Shown: positions 40,290 to 50,691, numbered from the stretch's first letter. The stretch: DNA of 64,000 nucleotides from Dethiobacter alkaliphilus AHT 1 (GCF_000174415.1 NZ_ACJM01000004.1:159161-223160), one strand, 5' to 3'. Numbers and translations: made by a program. The notes: generated from the letters alone by a model not told the origin.

Positions 40290-40957
40290 TACAGTTTCAC
40301 ATCCTCCCTGACCATTTTTCTCGGTCCGCCGGAATGGGACGTTGACCAGTCTTTAGGAGGCTTAACTTCTTCAAGGGCGGATAACTTATCGAACTTCATC
40401 ATCCGTTCCACAATCAGATGCCAGCCACATTCCGTTTCCTTGCTGACCTCACATTTACCATCCTGAGAACCGCCGCAGGGGCCGTTTACCATGCTCTTGG
40501 AGCAGCGGGCAATAGGACAGATACCCAGGGTTTCTTCCAGCACACACTTACCGCAGCCCAGGCAGTTTTCCATCCAAACGCCCTGTTGGGTGGGTAAACC
40601 CATGAAAGTGGTGTTTACGCCGGGGAGAGTCAGCATGTCGTCATAGTGCATGTTCATGGTCTGAATACCTACACCACAAGCCAGAGAAACAACTACGTCT
40701 GCTTCTTCCACCAGCTCGCGAGCGGACTCCAGATATTCAAATTCACACTGGCGCTCTACGGTGTGGGCTTTTACGTCTACAGGCTTACCGGCTTTTTTGC
40801 GGGCGATGGAGATGGCAGAAGCGGCTTCCTTTGCTTCTTTCTGACCACCGGCCATACAGACGGTTACACATTCCCCGCAGCCCAGAACAAGCACCTTATC
40901 ATACTTTTCTACGGCATTGATAATTTCGGAAAGAGGTTTACGTTCAGCGACGATCAT
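40289..40957 (-). CDS. metV: Methylenetetrahydrofolate reductase C-terminal-type subunit MetV
   Basis: A 222-residue iron-sulfur/zinc partner of MetF. Cys clusters are visible as GCGECVTVC (about 27-35), CLGCGKC, CPIARC and NGPCGGSQDGKC, the last typical of the MTHFR C-terminal domain (Pfam MTHFR_C). In Moorella and other acetogens MetV binds two [4Fe-4S] clusters and passes electrons to MetF from a partner complex. The gene starts at ATG 40957, directly after the stop of the oxidoreductase gene, and overlaps metF by one base. Confidence 0.93.
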   Translation of the reverse strand: MIVAERKPLSEIINAVEKYDKVLVLGCGECVTVCMAGGQKEAKEAASAISIARKKAGKPVDVKAHTVERQCEFEYLESARELVEEADVVVSLACGVGIQTMNMHYDDMLTLPGVNTTFMGLPTQQGVWMENCLGCGKCVLEETLGICPIARCSKSMVNGPCGGSQDGKCEVSKETECGWHLIVERMMKFDKLSALEEVKPPKDWSTSHSGGPRKMVREDVKL

Positions 40958-43048
40958 TTACTCTTCACCTCCCCCACCATTTAAAACGGCGTCGACTTTT
41001 GCCAGGAACTTTTCAGCTACCGGAGCAAAGTCTTTAACTTCTTCTCTGGTGAGATTCAAGTATTCTACGCGATCTTCCAGACCAATCTGCTCCAGAATTT
41101 CTGAGGCGCGTCCGGCCCGTTTTTCGGCCCACTTGGCCACATCGCGGTAGGTGCACTCATCTTCCTGTTCACAGCCGGCCACAAAGACGCCTTCTGCGCC
41201 CAGGTCAAATGCTTCCAGAATGTTCTGAACTTCCACTTTAGCCACGCAAGGTACGCGGACCACAGCCAGGTTTTGCGGTTTGCCGTTGTTGACGTATTTC
41301 ATGAAGTCACGCTCGGCAAAAGCGCCATAGCTGCAGGTGAATACCACAGTGGCGGGACCGCCGTTACCTTTGGCCTGCTCCACTGCATCATTTAAGTGGT
41401 TTAGTGCATGCTGTGCATAGTGATTGCGGAAGCGAATGGCGCTGGCGGGGCAAATGCCCACACAGAGGCCACAGGCCTGGCATTCTTCGTTGCGGATTGT
41501 GAAGTTGCCTTCGTCGTCAATGTGCGGTACGCCGTAAGGACAGGTACGCAGACAGGTGAGGCAGACTGCACAGATTTCGTCGATACATTCCGCACCGGCG
41601 GCACAGTCCAGGCAGCGGCGGCTCTCACAGAGCGCTGCGCGCTCGTCATAGCCGATTTCCACATGTTCGTTGTGCTGGGCACGGGTATGCTCATCCAGGA
41701 AAGGTACGGCCAGCCGGTCGATGGGCTTGACTTCCTTCACTGTTTCTTCATCCAGCATATCCAGAACTTCGTAGCGGTCGGCCAGAGAGGCATCAAAGGG
41801 CTCGTTGTTCAAGAAGCTTTGTACAGCCAGAGCTGCCTTTTGGCCGGTGGACATGGCTTTAACGGCGGAGCCGGGACCAAAGACCACTTCACCTGCGGCA
41901 AATACGCCGGGGCGGGTAGTCTGCATGGTGCGCATGTCGTATTTCATCATACCGCGTTCGTTAAGTTCAATGCCGGAGTCGGTCAGGTAGGACAGGTTGT
42001 CGTTGCCCTGGCCGATGGCAAAGATAACGGTATTGACGTCGATAACGTTTTTGGTATCACCGAATTGGGGGTTAAAGCGTTTCTGCTCATCGAAAACAGA
42101 GAGTACTTCCTGAACTTCCATACCGGTAATGTTGCCGGCATCGTCGGTTACTATCTGTTTTGGACCCCAGGCGGGGAACATTTCTACCCCTTCTTCGATG
42201 GCTTCTTCGATTTCCCATTCAAAGGCGGGCATGGTGGTGCGGCATTCCAGGCAGGCCAGCTTAACGTTTTCGGCGCCGCAGCGAACAGCCTGACGGGCCA
42301 CGTCCATGGCCACGTTACCGCCGCCGACTACCAGTACCTTACGGCCGGGTTCGAATTTGAAGTCATGGTACTTGGCACTGTTTAAGAAGGGCAGCGCCAA
42401 GAGGACATCCTTGGCATCGGAGCCGGGGATGGGAATTGCTTTACTGGTGGGCAGGCCCAGGGCCAAAACTACGGCCTGGTAATCTGCGGCCAGGTCTTCA
42501 ATGGAGAAGTCTTTACCCATTTCTACGCCGGTTTTAATTTCCACACCGGCTTCGGCTACGCGGGAAACATCTTTGCGCATAGCGTCCATGGGCAGACGGT
42601 AATGCGGGATAAAGTTGGTGATGGCGCCGCCTGCTTCGGCGGAGCGCTCAAAGATTGTTACCGCAAAGCCCATTTCTGCCAGAGCGCGGGCTGCGGCCAG
42701 GCCGGCGGGTCCCCCACCCACAACAGCCACTTTTTCGGAACGGGTCACTTCAGCTTTTTTCACTTCAGGCCACTTTCCGTTTTCCAGGGCAAAGCGCTTC
42801 AGAGCGCGGATGGATACCGCTTCGTCTACGTCTTTGCGGCGGCATTCTGTTTCGCAGGGATGCGCACAGATCATACCGCAAACGGAAGCCAACGGGTTCG
42901 GTTCAATTATGGCTTCCACCGCTTTGTCATAATCACCCACAGAGATTTGCCGGACATACTCCTGGACGTCAGTATGAACCGGGCACCCGCCCTGACAGGG
43001 CGGGTACTGGGTCACAGCGGAAGAATCATTGTATCTTATCTTACTCAA
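40958..43048 (-). CDS. Fused GltD-like/ferredoxin/MvhD-type oxidoreductase
   Basis: A 696-residue fusion. Residues 1-95 are a GltD/DPYD-type iron-sulfur domain (CQGGCPVHTDVQ, CGMICAHPCETECRR); about 105-430 is a two-dinucleotide-binding flavoprotein (VAVVGGGPAGLAAARALAE for FAD, VLVVGGGNVAMDVARQAV for NAD(P)); then a Cys-rich part and two ferredoxin clusters (CAVCLTCLRTCP, CQACGLCVGICP); about 565-696 resembles MvhD/FlpD (VRVPCVAKVEVQNILEAFDLG, VAGCEQEDEC). In Moorella the MetVF partner is a separate HdrABC-MvhD set; here one chain could link NAD(P)H and ferredoxin to MetVF. The partner role is inferred from the directly adjacent metV-metF. Confidence 0.85.
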   Translation of the reverse strand: MSKIRYNDSSAVTQYPPCQGGCPVHTDVQEYVRQISVGDYDKAVEAIIEPNPLASVCGMICAHPCETECRRKDVDEAVSIRALKRFALENGKWPEVKKAEVTRSEKVAVVGGGPAGLAAARALAEMGFAVTIFERSAEAGGAITNFIPHYRLPMDAMRKDVSRVAEAGVEIKTGVEMGKDFSIEDLAADYQAVVLALGLPTSKAIPIPGSDAKDVLLALPFLNSAKYHDFKFEPGRKVLVVGGGNVAMDVARQAVRCGAENVKLACLECRTTMPAFEWEIEEAIEEGVEMFPAWGPKQIVTDDAGNITGMEVQEVLSVFDEQKRFNPQFGDTKNVIDVNTVIFAIGQGNDNLSYLTDSGIELNERGMMKYDMRTMQTTRPGVFAAGEVVFGPGSAVKAMSTGQKAALAVQSFLNNEPFDASLADRYEVLDMLDEETVKEVKPIDRLAVPFLDEHTRAQHNEHVEIGYDERAALCESRRCLDCAAGAECIDEICAVCLTCLRTCPYGVPHIDDEGNFTIRNEECQACGLCVGICPASAIRFRNHYAQHALNHLNDAVEQAKGNGGPATVVFTCSYGAFAERDFMKYVNNGKPQNLAVVRVPCVAKVEVQNILEAFDLGAEGVFVAGCEQEDECTYRDVAKWAEKRAGRASEILEQIGLEDRVEYLNLTREEVKDFAPVAEKFLAKVDAVLNGGGGEE

Positions 43049-43072
43049 AAGATCTTCCTCCCTTACGGCAGC

Positions 43073-43942
<870 letters not shown>

Positions 43943-43949
43943 TTAAGAA

Positions 43950-43975
43950 GCGGCCGCAAGCTAACCTGCGGCCGC
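43950..43975. other. GC-rich hairpin between acsD and acsE
   Basis: Stem GCGGCCGCA/TGCGGCCGC with an 8-base loop. No proper U-tract follows on the minus strand (TTCTTAAAC), so it is more likely a partial attenuator or an mRNA-stability element than a full terminator. Confidence 0.5.
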
Positions 43976-43988
43976 CGGACAGTACAAC

Positions 43989-44963
43989 TTAAACTTCGTT
44001 TGCAACCATCAGCTCTTCGATATTCTGCTTGATCAAGGATGCAGCCTTGGGATGACGCATAACTACGATATCCATACCGGCCTGCAGAAGGGCTGTGGCT
44101 GTGGTGGCTTCCCACAGAATGCCGCGGGGCTCCTGCTCTCCCCATGCGGGGAAGTCTTCCACAGAAGCGTTGGCTTCTTTGGTACGCCATACTTCAAAGC
44201 CCACGTTACCAATCATGGGCAGACCCAGCATTTTGTCGCCCTGCAGGGCGCCGTTACGGGCGCGCTCCATGATGGAGTAGCCGTATTCCAGACCATAGCC
44301 CAAAGCGGCGATGGTGGGGTCGATAACAATTCTGTCATCGGGAAGGTTCATTTCGGTGATGAGGATGTTCAACTGCTTACAGATGTTGATGTCGATGGGA
44401 GACTGAGCAATGATGTTGTGCTTGTGTACCATGCAGGCAGCGGTGAGGGACTTGTAGTTTTCCTGCTCTGCCACACCAATCAGGAGGTTTTCACCGGAAG
44501 TTTCTTCAGCTACCACCGGCAGAACCTGGTTGTCCTTTTCCTCTTTGCCGCAGCCCAATACTACCAGCGGGCACTCCACTGCAGCCAAAACATCTTTAAC
44601 TACTTTGGCGCAATCTTCCGGAGATGCGTCGTTGATATCAGGATCAGCACCTTTTAAACGGAGAACAATGAGATCTGCACCGTATTCCTCTACGCACTTC
44701 TTGGCCCAAGCGGCGGCATCGTTGTAGACATCGCCGAAGTAGGAATCAAAGCATGCGTTCCAGTCCGCCGGAGCATGGTCCCATACCTCCAGGGCCACCA
44801 CGGGGCGGTTGGGAATTTCACCTTCAAAATGGAGGAAAGGCAGGGCGCCTTCACCACCTACGGTAATGGTGTAGCCGCGGGTGCCACCTTGTTCTTTGGT
44901 GGCGCCCAGTGTGACTTCACCCACTTTACTTCTATATTTCTCTTTCACTGCGTTGAAAGCCAT
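43989..44963 (-). CDS. acsD: Corrinoid/iron-sulfur protein, small subunit
   Basis: Small (delta/beta) subunit of the corrinoid/iron-sulfur protein, a TIM-barrel that with AcsC holds the corrinoid during methyl transfer to acetyl-CoA synthase. The 324-residue protein has [28 protein letters not shown] text, [46 protein letters not shown] and [15 protein letters not shown], typical of AcsD/CdhD. It sits between acsV and acsE. Start ATG 44963 after GGAG. Confidence 0.95.
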   Translation of the reverse strand: MAFNAVKEKYRSKVGEVTLGATKEQGGTRGYTITVGGEGALPFLHFEGEIPNRPVVALEVWDHAPADWNACFDSYFGDVYNDAAAWAKKCVEEYGADLIVLRLKGADPDINDASPEDCAKVVKDVLAAVECPLVVLGCGKEEKDNQVLPVVAEETSGENLLIGVAEQENYKSLTAACMVHKHNIIAQSPIDINICKQLNILITEMNLPDDRIVIDPTIAALGYGLEYGYSIMERARNGALQGDKMLGLPMIGNVGFEVWRTKEANASVEDFPAWGEQEPRGILWEATTATALLQAGMDIVVMRHPKAASLIKQNIEELMVANEV

Positions 44964-44996
44964 GTGGTTACTCTCCTTTCTTTATGGGTTTACCCT

Positions 44997-46901
44997 TTAT
45001 TTCAAATTGGTTACCGATGGGAAGAGCGTCATATCGGTATGCGGTATAAACAGTGCCGACATGAACTCATCCATAAAGTCGTTACCCACCGATAACTCCA
45101 GATAAGTCATTTTTTTGCCTAACTCCTGCGCTTCATGGTAAGCATCCTGGGAAAGAAGGGAAAGCCGTGCGCCCTTTACCGAGGAGTTACCGATAAACCG
45201 GTATTTTTCCGGTGGCAGGTCCGGCAGAAGTCCGATTGAGATGGCGTCGCGGATGTTGATAAAGTTTCCGAAACCACCGGCAATCAGGACCTTTTCAATT
45301 ACCTCTTCATCAAGCTGGACCGCTTTTAACATGCTGCGGATGCCGGCATAAACTGCGCCTTTGGCGCGGAGCAGATTCTTGATGTCGTTTTCCGTGATGA
45401 TAATATCTTTGTTGCACTCCGTTTCTTCACCAAAGACCAGCACAAATTCCCAGCCGTCATCACCCTGACGAATACGCGGCGTATCCAGATCGGTCTGAAT
45501 TTTGCCGGCCCGGTCAATGAGGCCCACCTCACGTAACTTGGCCAGGCAGTCAATGAGGCCGGAGCCACAGATGCCCATGGGCTTCATCTTCCCGATGGTC
45601 GACACTTTCACCTCATAGGTGTCCGCATCAATTTCCACATATTCAATGGCGCCTTTCATGGCGCGCATGCCAAAGGTGATGCCGCCGCCTTCAAAGGCGG
45701 GGCCGGCAGAACAGGCAGCCGTCATCAGCCAGTCGCGGTTACCCAGCACCATTTCTCCGTTGGTGCCGATATCAATGAAGAGGGTTATTTCATCCGACTG
45801 AGCCATATTCGTTACCAGCGTACCGGAGACAATGTCCCCGCCCACATAAGATGCTACCGAGGCGAAAGTAGCCACGAAAGCAGTGGGGTTAATGTTCAGG
45901 CCCAATTCTTCAGCCCGAACCGGAGGAGTCTCTGCTGCCAGAGGAATATAGGGCTCCAGGCGGATATATTTAGGTGTAAGCCCCAGGAAGAGGTGCGTCA
46001 TGGTGCTGTTTCCTGCTACCATGGCCATGTGCACATCATCGCCGCTGGCCTGACTTTGCTCCAACACCTCATCAATCAGCTGATTGATGGTGTCAATCAC
46101 AGCTTTGTGCAGGTCTTGCAGTCCGCCTTTTTTATCACTGGCATGAATCATGCGGGTAATGACATCATCGCCGTAACGGGCCTGTTTGTTATACGTACCC
46201 TTTTTCCCCAGGGTTAGGCCGGAATCCAGGTCGATGAGGTACACCACCACGGTGGTTGTGCCGATATCCACCGCAAGTCCAAAGGATTTGCGGTCGGAAT
46301 GACCGGGTTCCAGGTGAACTACTTCGGCGCAGCCGTTAAGCTGTGCCACCGTCACCGTCACATCCCAGTCTCCGGCACGCAGGGTTTCCGCCAGTTCCCG
46401 CAATACGGGCAAAGCAATGTGGATTTCCCCACAGTCCAATTCACTGCGCAGAGCAGCCTGCAGGCGGTTCCAATCGGACACATTCTCGGTAAGCGTGGGC
46501 TCGGTAAGGGAAAGCTTGACTTTACGGCATACAGGTTTAATGGCGTACCCTTCCGCCAGGCCTTCATCCTGTTCCACCAGGACTTCCTTCTCATCCAGAA
46601 GCACCTGATGCTCGTCCAGACGAGAATCCTTGGGGACATCAATGACCACATTTCCCTCCACCATTGTCTGGCAGGCCAGAACCATGCCGGCTTGCTTGGC
46701 CTTCTGGGAAACGGCTCCTGTGCTTTTCAGTCTGACATTACCGTCCTTTACTTTGACCAGGCAGCGGCCACATGTGCCGTCACCACCGCAGTTACTCTTA
46801 AGTTCTACACCGGCCAGAGTTGCCGCGCGCAGAACAGATGTGCCGGGTTCCACGTTTGCTACCAGGTTGTCGGGAAAAAATAAGACGGTTACTTTATCCA
46901 T
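44997..46901 (-). CDS. acsV: Corrinoid activation/regeneration protein AcsV (RACo)
   Basis: Reductive activator that uses ATP to return inactive Co(II) corrinoid to Co(I). About 634 residues: an N-terminal [2Fe-2S] ferredoxin domain with CGGDGTCGRC and a fourth Cys in VLACQT, a linker and middle domain, and a large ASKHA-type ATPase (DUF4445) with AVDIGTTTVVVYL, FIDIGTNGEMVLG and IAGGFGNFINI. This is the standard RACo layout. The start is ATG 46901 after AAAGGTGA. It lies between acsC and acsD, as in many acs clusters. Confidence 0.94.
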   Translation of the reverse strand: MDKVTVLFFPDNLVANVEPGTSVLRAATLAGVELKSNCGGDGTCGRCLVKVKDGNVRLKSTGAVSQKAKQAGMVLACQTMVEGNVVIDVPKDSRLDEHQVLLDEKEVLVEQDEGLAEGYAIKPVCRKVKLSLTEPTLTENVSDWNRLQAALRSELDCGEIHIALPVLRELAETLRAGDWDVTVTVAQLNGCAEVVHLEPGHSDRKSFGLAVDIGTTTVVVYLIDLDSGLTLGKKGTYNKQARYGDDVITRMIHASDKKGGLQDLHKAVIDTINQLIDEVLEQSQASGDDVHMAMVAGNSTMTHLFLGLTPKYIRLEPYIPLAAETPPVRAEELGLNINPTAFVATFASVASYVGGDIVSGTLVTNMAQSDEITLFIDIGTNGEMVLGNRDWLMTAACSAGPAFEGGGITFGMRAMKGAIEYVEIDADTYEVKVSTIGKMKPMGICGSGLIDCLAKLREVGLIDRAGKIQTDLDTPRIRQGDDGWEFVLVFGEETECNKDIIITENDIKNLLRAKGAVYAGIRSMLKAVQLDEEVIEKVLIAGGFGNFINIRDAISIGLLPDLPPEKYRFIGNSSVKGARLSLLSQDAYHEAQELGKKMTYLELSVGNDFMDEFMSALFIPHTDMTLFPSVTNLK

Positions 46902-46943
46902 GCGTGTCACCTTTTCTCTTGGTTTTAGTGCATATAAGCTAAA

Positions 46944-48275
46944 TTACTTACCGAAGTTGTCTTTGGCAAATTTGCCGATTCCCGCTGCTTCACGGGGACC
47001 AACGATAACTTTCCAGCCGGTCTCTTCTTCGGTGGAACCGGAGAGAACCGCAACATAACCGGGGAGAACCAGTGTCTTGTGGTTCACTTTGGATTCCATG
47101 TCGTTTTCTTTCAGAGCCTTGTTGATGGAATCACCGGTCAGCTTGCCGGCAGCCCAGGCGGTAAGAACGGAGATACCGTCGGTGTTAACCGGTACAATCC
47201 AGGCAGGAACTTTGCTGCCTTCCACTTCGCCTTCAACAATATAGTAGGTCAGGGAGAAGTTTGTGGTGATGTAGACGGGTGAGTCGGGAGTGACATCGCC
47301 CACGGCCACAGCTTTAGCTTCAACCTGAATGGGTTTCTGCGGGTCGGTGAACAGATTCTGGCGCCAGGATACCAGCGGCAGGATCTCTTCTTTTTTGCTT
47401 GCTTTGAGGACAATCATGCCGGCGTACTTGGAGAGATACACACCAGCCTGTACCACTTCTTCCATGGGATCATCCTTGGTGGTAAAGGCCATGGCCGGAT
47501 ATCCGAAGGGACGGAAGCGCTTGCGCACTGCGGAACGACGGATCTGAGTCAGGTCGGCCAGCACCTGGGAAGTTTCCCGGTTACCGGAATCCAGAACCAG
47601 CTCTTTGTAGCCCAGCTTGGTAATCTTCTCCACCAAATCGGCCAGATCTGCCAAACCGTTGCCTTTAACGGCCAGCGGGCACTCCAGCTTCTTGGCCAGT
47701 TCAGTCATGGCCTCGTAGTTGTCGTTAGTGGCAGCGTACAGTAAGGGCTTTTTATCAGCCACAGCTGTAGCAGCCGTCTCCATGGCAGCCACGTCCTCGC
47801 AAATAAGAACAAACGGCTTCTGAGTGCCGGCAGCAACAGCTTCTGCGGCTGCTTTAAACTTAGCACCGTCACCGGAAGTGCACTGCAGAGCCACCATATC
47901 GGTAACAAAATGTAAGCCAACACGGTCAAACTCCAGCTCGTCAAACGCTGCGACCCGTGCGGCCACATCTTCGGTGTCTTCAATCAGAACTGCCAGGGCA
48001 GTGGGATGGTAGAAACGCTTGTCATGACGGAACAGCTCTGTTTCGTCACCCATTTCTACAGCATGGTCGCCGGTACCTACTTTCACCAACTTAATTGGCG
48101 GTGCAGCGGCGGCGCCGAGTGCTTCTTTTGCTTCTTCTGATACATGCGGGCATTTGTCCAGCGATGTTTTACCAGCGGCCAGAGCCATAGCAAATGCCAG
48201 GCAGGTAGGAAAGCCGCAGTCCCCGGTATTTGTTTTGGGGAGCTGTTTGAAAATCTCAAGACCTGTTAAACCCAT
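46944..48275 (-). CDS. acsC: Corrinoid/iron-sulfur protein, large subunit
   Basis: Large (gamma/alpha) subunit; carries a [4Fe-4S] cluster that reduces the corrinoid, plus a TIM-barrel and a C-terminal corrinoid-binding domain. The 443-residue protein starts GLTGLEIFKQLPKTN and has Cys20, Cys25 and Cys42 of the cluster motif. The first ligand of the usual C-x2-C-x4-C-x16-C motif is missing: residue 17 is Thr (codon ACC). The rest is typical (VKVGTGDHAVEMGDETELFR, then QVLADLTQIRRSAVRKRFRPF). A 39-codon ORF overlaps its start. ATG 48275 after AAGGAG. Confidence 0.93.
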   Translation of the reverse strand: MGLTGLEIFKQLPKTNTGDCGFPTCLAFAMALAAGKTSLDKCPHVSEEAKEALGAAAAPPIKLVKVGTGDHAVEMGDETELFRHDKRFYHPTALAVLIEDTEDVAARVAAFDELEFDRVGLHFVTDMVALQCTSGDGAKFKAAAEAVAAGTQKPFVLICEDVAAMETAATAVADKKPLLYAATNDNYEAMTELAKKLECPLAVKGNGLADLADLVEKITKLGYKELVLDSGNRETSQVLADLTQIRRSAVRKRFRPFGYPAMAFTTKDDPMEEVVQAGVYLSKYAGMIVLKASKKEEILPLVSWRQNLFTDPQKPIQVEAKAVAVGDVTPDSPVYITTNFSLTYYIVEGEVEGSKVPAWIVPVNTDGISVLTAWAAGKLTGDSINKALKENDMESKVNHKTLVLPGYVAVLSGSTEEETGWKVIVGPREAAGIGKFAKDNFGK

Positions 48276-48385
48276 GATTTCGACTCCTTTCCTTTAAGAA
48301 ATGTGTTTACGGATGTACTTTTGTTCCAGTAATGCTTGCTTCTTTTGTTTCTCTGAAAAGCAAACATTCTGATGCTGTACTCCAT
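48266..48385 (-). CDS. Possible 39-residue leader peptide overlapping acsC
   Basis: An ORF of 39 codons in the acsC leader. It starts at ATG 48385 after AAAGGTGGGTGA, a good ribosome site, and ends at TAA 48266-48268, ten bases inside acsC in another frame. The peptide is Lys/Arg rich (MEYSIRMFAFQRNKRSKHYW at the start) with no run of a single amino acid that would suggest classic attenuation. Overlap with acsC would allow coupled translation. It may be chance; only conservation would settle it. Confidence 0.4.
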   Translation of the reverse strand: MEYSIRMFAFQRNKRSKHYWNKSTSVNTFLKGKESKSWV

Positions 48386-48403
48386 TCACCCACCTTTATT
48401 TTT

Positions 48404-48432
48404 ATATTAAAGGCAGTAAATTAATACAGCAA
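48404..48432 (-). promoter_or_regulatory. Possible promoter of acsC
   Basis: Minus strand TTGCTG (48427-48432), 17-base spacer, TAATAT (48404-48409). It directly follows the acsB terminator and would give acsC and downstream genes their own start of transcription. Confidence 0.5.
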
Positions 48433-48444
48433 AAAAAAGAAAAG

Positions 48445-48472
48445 AGGCGGGCAGGCATAAACCGGCCCGCCT
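48445..48472 (-). terminator. Terminator between acsB and acsC
   Basis: AGGCGGGC/GCCCGCCT stem with a 12-base loop; on the minus strand followed by CTTTTCTTTTTTTT. It lies about 8 bases after the acsB stop and divides the cluster into two transcription units. Confidence 0.85.
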
Positions 48473-48479
48473 TCTTAAC

Positions 48480-50660
48480 TTACATCAGGGGATCCATTGT
48501 CAGTGCCGGATGGCCTTTTTCTTCCAGGAACGGCAGAATTTCTTCTGCGGTGGTTCCTACGGTCTCATCGGCAATCTTATCTACAAAGTCGGCACCAAGG
48601 CCGTCTTCTTCGGCACGCTCACGCAGATCGTCGCCGAGGAAGTCTTTCAGTTCTTTTGGCATCCAGACGATCCGGCCCAGGCCGCCGTCCGCTTTCAGGA
48701 ACTTGCGGGACAGCATATAGGAGCGACCGATACCCATGAAGCCGGGAGCCTGCACGCCGCCGCCGACGGAACCTGCCAGTGAGGAGAAAGTCATACCGCT
48801 GGGGGTATCACCGGAATGCTCACGGGTGGTAACCATCAGGCCGTTAGCCTCGGGCACGATGGCCAGGATAGCTTCGAAACAACCGCAGGAGGTCATGGGA
48901 CGATCCATCAGGGTGTAGAGGTTAACCTCTTCTACGCTGCGGTTGGAAGTGGTGTAAACGTACTCGTTAACCGATTCCCACATACCCTTCTCTTCATCAA
49001 GGACACCCTCTTTGGCAATGGGGCGGTTGGGACCGTTGGGGTCGATTTCATAGGAAGCTTTAGCGTCAAGCCAGCTCACCGCACCGCACAGACCAACACG
49101 CTCCGGGGAAACCACGCAAACGTGGTTGGGGGCGAAGGACTGGCAGAGGATGCAGGAGTACAGCTCGTCAACAGCTTCGTCGGTGAGGCCTCTTAAGCGG
49201 GCGTCACGAACAGCGTAGCGCTCACGGGCCTCTTTGATCTGCTCTTCCACCGCATCGGCATCGGTGAAGAGTTCTACTTCCACACGGTCAACGATGGCGG
49301 GGAACTCATCTTTAAACTTAGCGATGAGGATTTCACCGTAATCTTTGACGCGGAAGCCTTTGGCCACTGCATCTTTGGATACACGGAGCCAGCAGAGATC
49401 ACGCTGGGCTACGTGCCACAGGCCTTCACCGTAGTTGATGAAGTAGTGGATCCGGCGCTCCAGAACGCTCTCGAAGTCTTCCTGCATCTTACGGCCGTAG
49501 ATTTTAACTTTGATACCCAAGGGCAACTTGGCACCCTCTTCGATTTCGTCAAAGTCCGGACCGGTGACGGTGATCTTGCCGTCTTCGATTTCGTCTTCGC
49601 CCACCATGGAAACCAGCTCGAAGGCTGTGGTGCGGCCGCCGCCCATTTCCACAAACATGTCGCCCTTACGGATGGTTTCACCCTCAAAGGCAGGACCGAT
49701 GGTGATGGGTACGGGAATTTCGAGGATCTTCAGCTTAATGCCGCGCAATTCCATGGAGTACTTAACGATGGTATCATAATCGGTATGGGATACATACCAG
49801 TCGGGAATCTCTTCTTCCAGTTCGGTGTCGCAGATGACGGGGAAGCCAATGAAGATAGCTGCAAAGTGTGCTGCCACCTGAACATCATCGATTTCGCCCA
49901 GATGCAGTACAAATGCACGCACACGACGATGCTGGTAATCACGATGCTCTTCGCGGAGGCCGGGGGCGATACCACCGAAGGCCATACCGGCACGCAGAGC
50001 GTAGTTAACCGCATGGATTACCTGGGTGAAGTTTCCGAGCGGGAAGGCGATGTAGTCAACGCCCAGCTTCATGTTCTGCTCCAGAAGCTGCTCAATTACT
50101 TCGTTTACCAGGAAGATCATCATACCTTTGGCTTGCAGCTCCTGCACAATCTTGGCGGCAGCTTCGCTGGTCTTTGCTTTACCAACGATAACGGCCTGAC
50201 CGGGGATTGTCCAGTCAACAAGCTGGATACCAAACTTACGGAGAATGGGGTCTGTCAGGTAACCGGTCCACGGTGCCACATGAGGGTCTCCCTCAATGTA
50301 GCGCAGAACTTCAATGATTTCTGCGGCATAGGCGGTGGACTCCCCGTACAGACGGGCATTCTCGAAATTAAGGGTTTCTTTAATCTGGTTGCGCATCCGG
50401 TTAAGAATCGGAGGCAATTCACCCAGCTTAGTTACTTTCTCACCGGAGAGACTGCTCATTACCGGCAGGTAATAGGCGGTATCGGGATAACCGATTTCTT
50501 TATCGGGGCCATACTTGCGGATGGCCTGACTTAGCAGGATCTCAGCGTAGCTTGTGGCGGTGATGGCACCGTTGTAGGCGCGCTGAAACAGCTTCTTAGG
50601 GGCTTTTGACTCATCTTCAATGGCCCCGGCATAAATTTCATCAAAGGCTGTAGTAGACAT
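48480..50660 (-). CDS. acsB: Acetyl-CoA synthase, ACS subunit
   Basis: Joins methyl (from the corrinoid protein), CO and CoA to make acetyl-CoA. The 726-residue protein has the three domains of bacterial ACS. The A-cluster ligands are in place: CILCQSFAPNHVC with a fourth Cys in ERVGLCGAVSW for the [4Fe-4S] part, and CGCFE for the distal Ni site. The N-terminal domain that binds CODH (ITATSYAEILLSQAIRKYG) is present, unlike in archaeal CdhC, so this is the full bacterial form. It follows acsA after 31 bases. Confidence 0.97.
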   Translation of the reverse strand: MSTTAFDEIYAGAIEDESKAPKKLFQRAYNGAITATSYAEILLSQAIRKYGPDKEIGYPDTAYYLPVMSSLSGEKVTKLGELPPILNRMRNQIKETLNFENARLYGESTAYAAEIIEVLRYIEGDPHVAPWTGYLTDPILRKFGIQLVDWTIPGQAVIVGKAKTSEAAAKIVQELQAKGMMIFLVNEVIEQLLEQNMKLGVDYIAFPLGNFTQVIHAVNYALRAGMAFGGIAPGLREEHRDYQHRRVRAFVLHLGEIDDVQVAAHFAAIFIGFPVICDTELEEEIPDWYVSHTDYDTIVKYSMELRGIKLKILEIPVPITIGPAFEGETIRKGDMFVEMGGGRTTAFELVSMVGEDEIEDGKITVTGPDFDEIEEGAKLPLGIKVKIYGRKMQEDFESVLERRIHYFINYGEGLWHVAQRDLCWLRVSKDAVAKGFRVKDYGEILIAKFKDEFPAIVDRVEVELFTDADAVEEQIKEARERYAVRDARLRGLTDEAVDELYSCILCQSFAPNHVCVVSPERVGLCGAVSWLDAKASYEIDPNGPNRPIAKEGVLDEEKGMWESVNEYVYTTSNRSVEEVNLYTLMDRPMTSCGCFEAILAIVPEANGLMVTTREHSGDTPSGMTFSSLAGSVGGGVQAPGFMGIGRSYMLSRKFLKADGGLGRIVWMPKELKDFLGDDLRERAEEDGLGADFVDKIADETVGTTAEEILPFLEEKGHPALTMDPLM

Positions 50661-50691
50661 GCTCTTTCCTCCCTTTCACGGTTAGTACTGT

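Noticed and set aside
49413..50534. Plus-strand frame of 373 codons opposite acsB
   Set aside because: Antisense to a textbook ACS gene with all active-site motifs on the minus strand.
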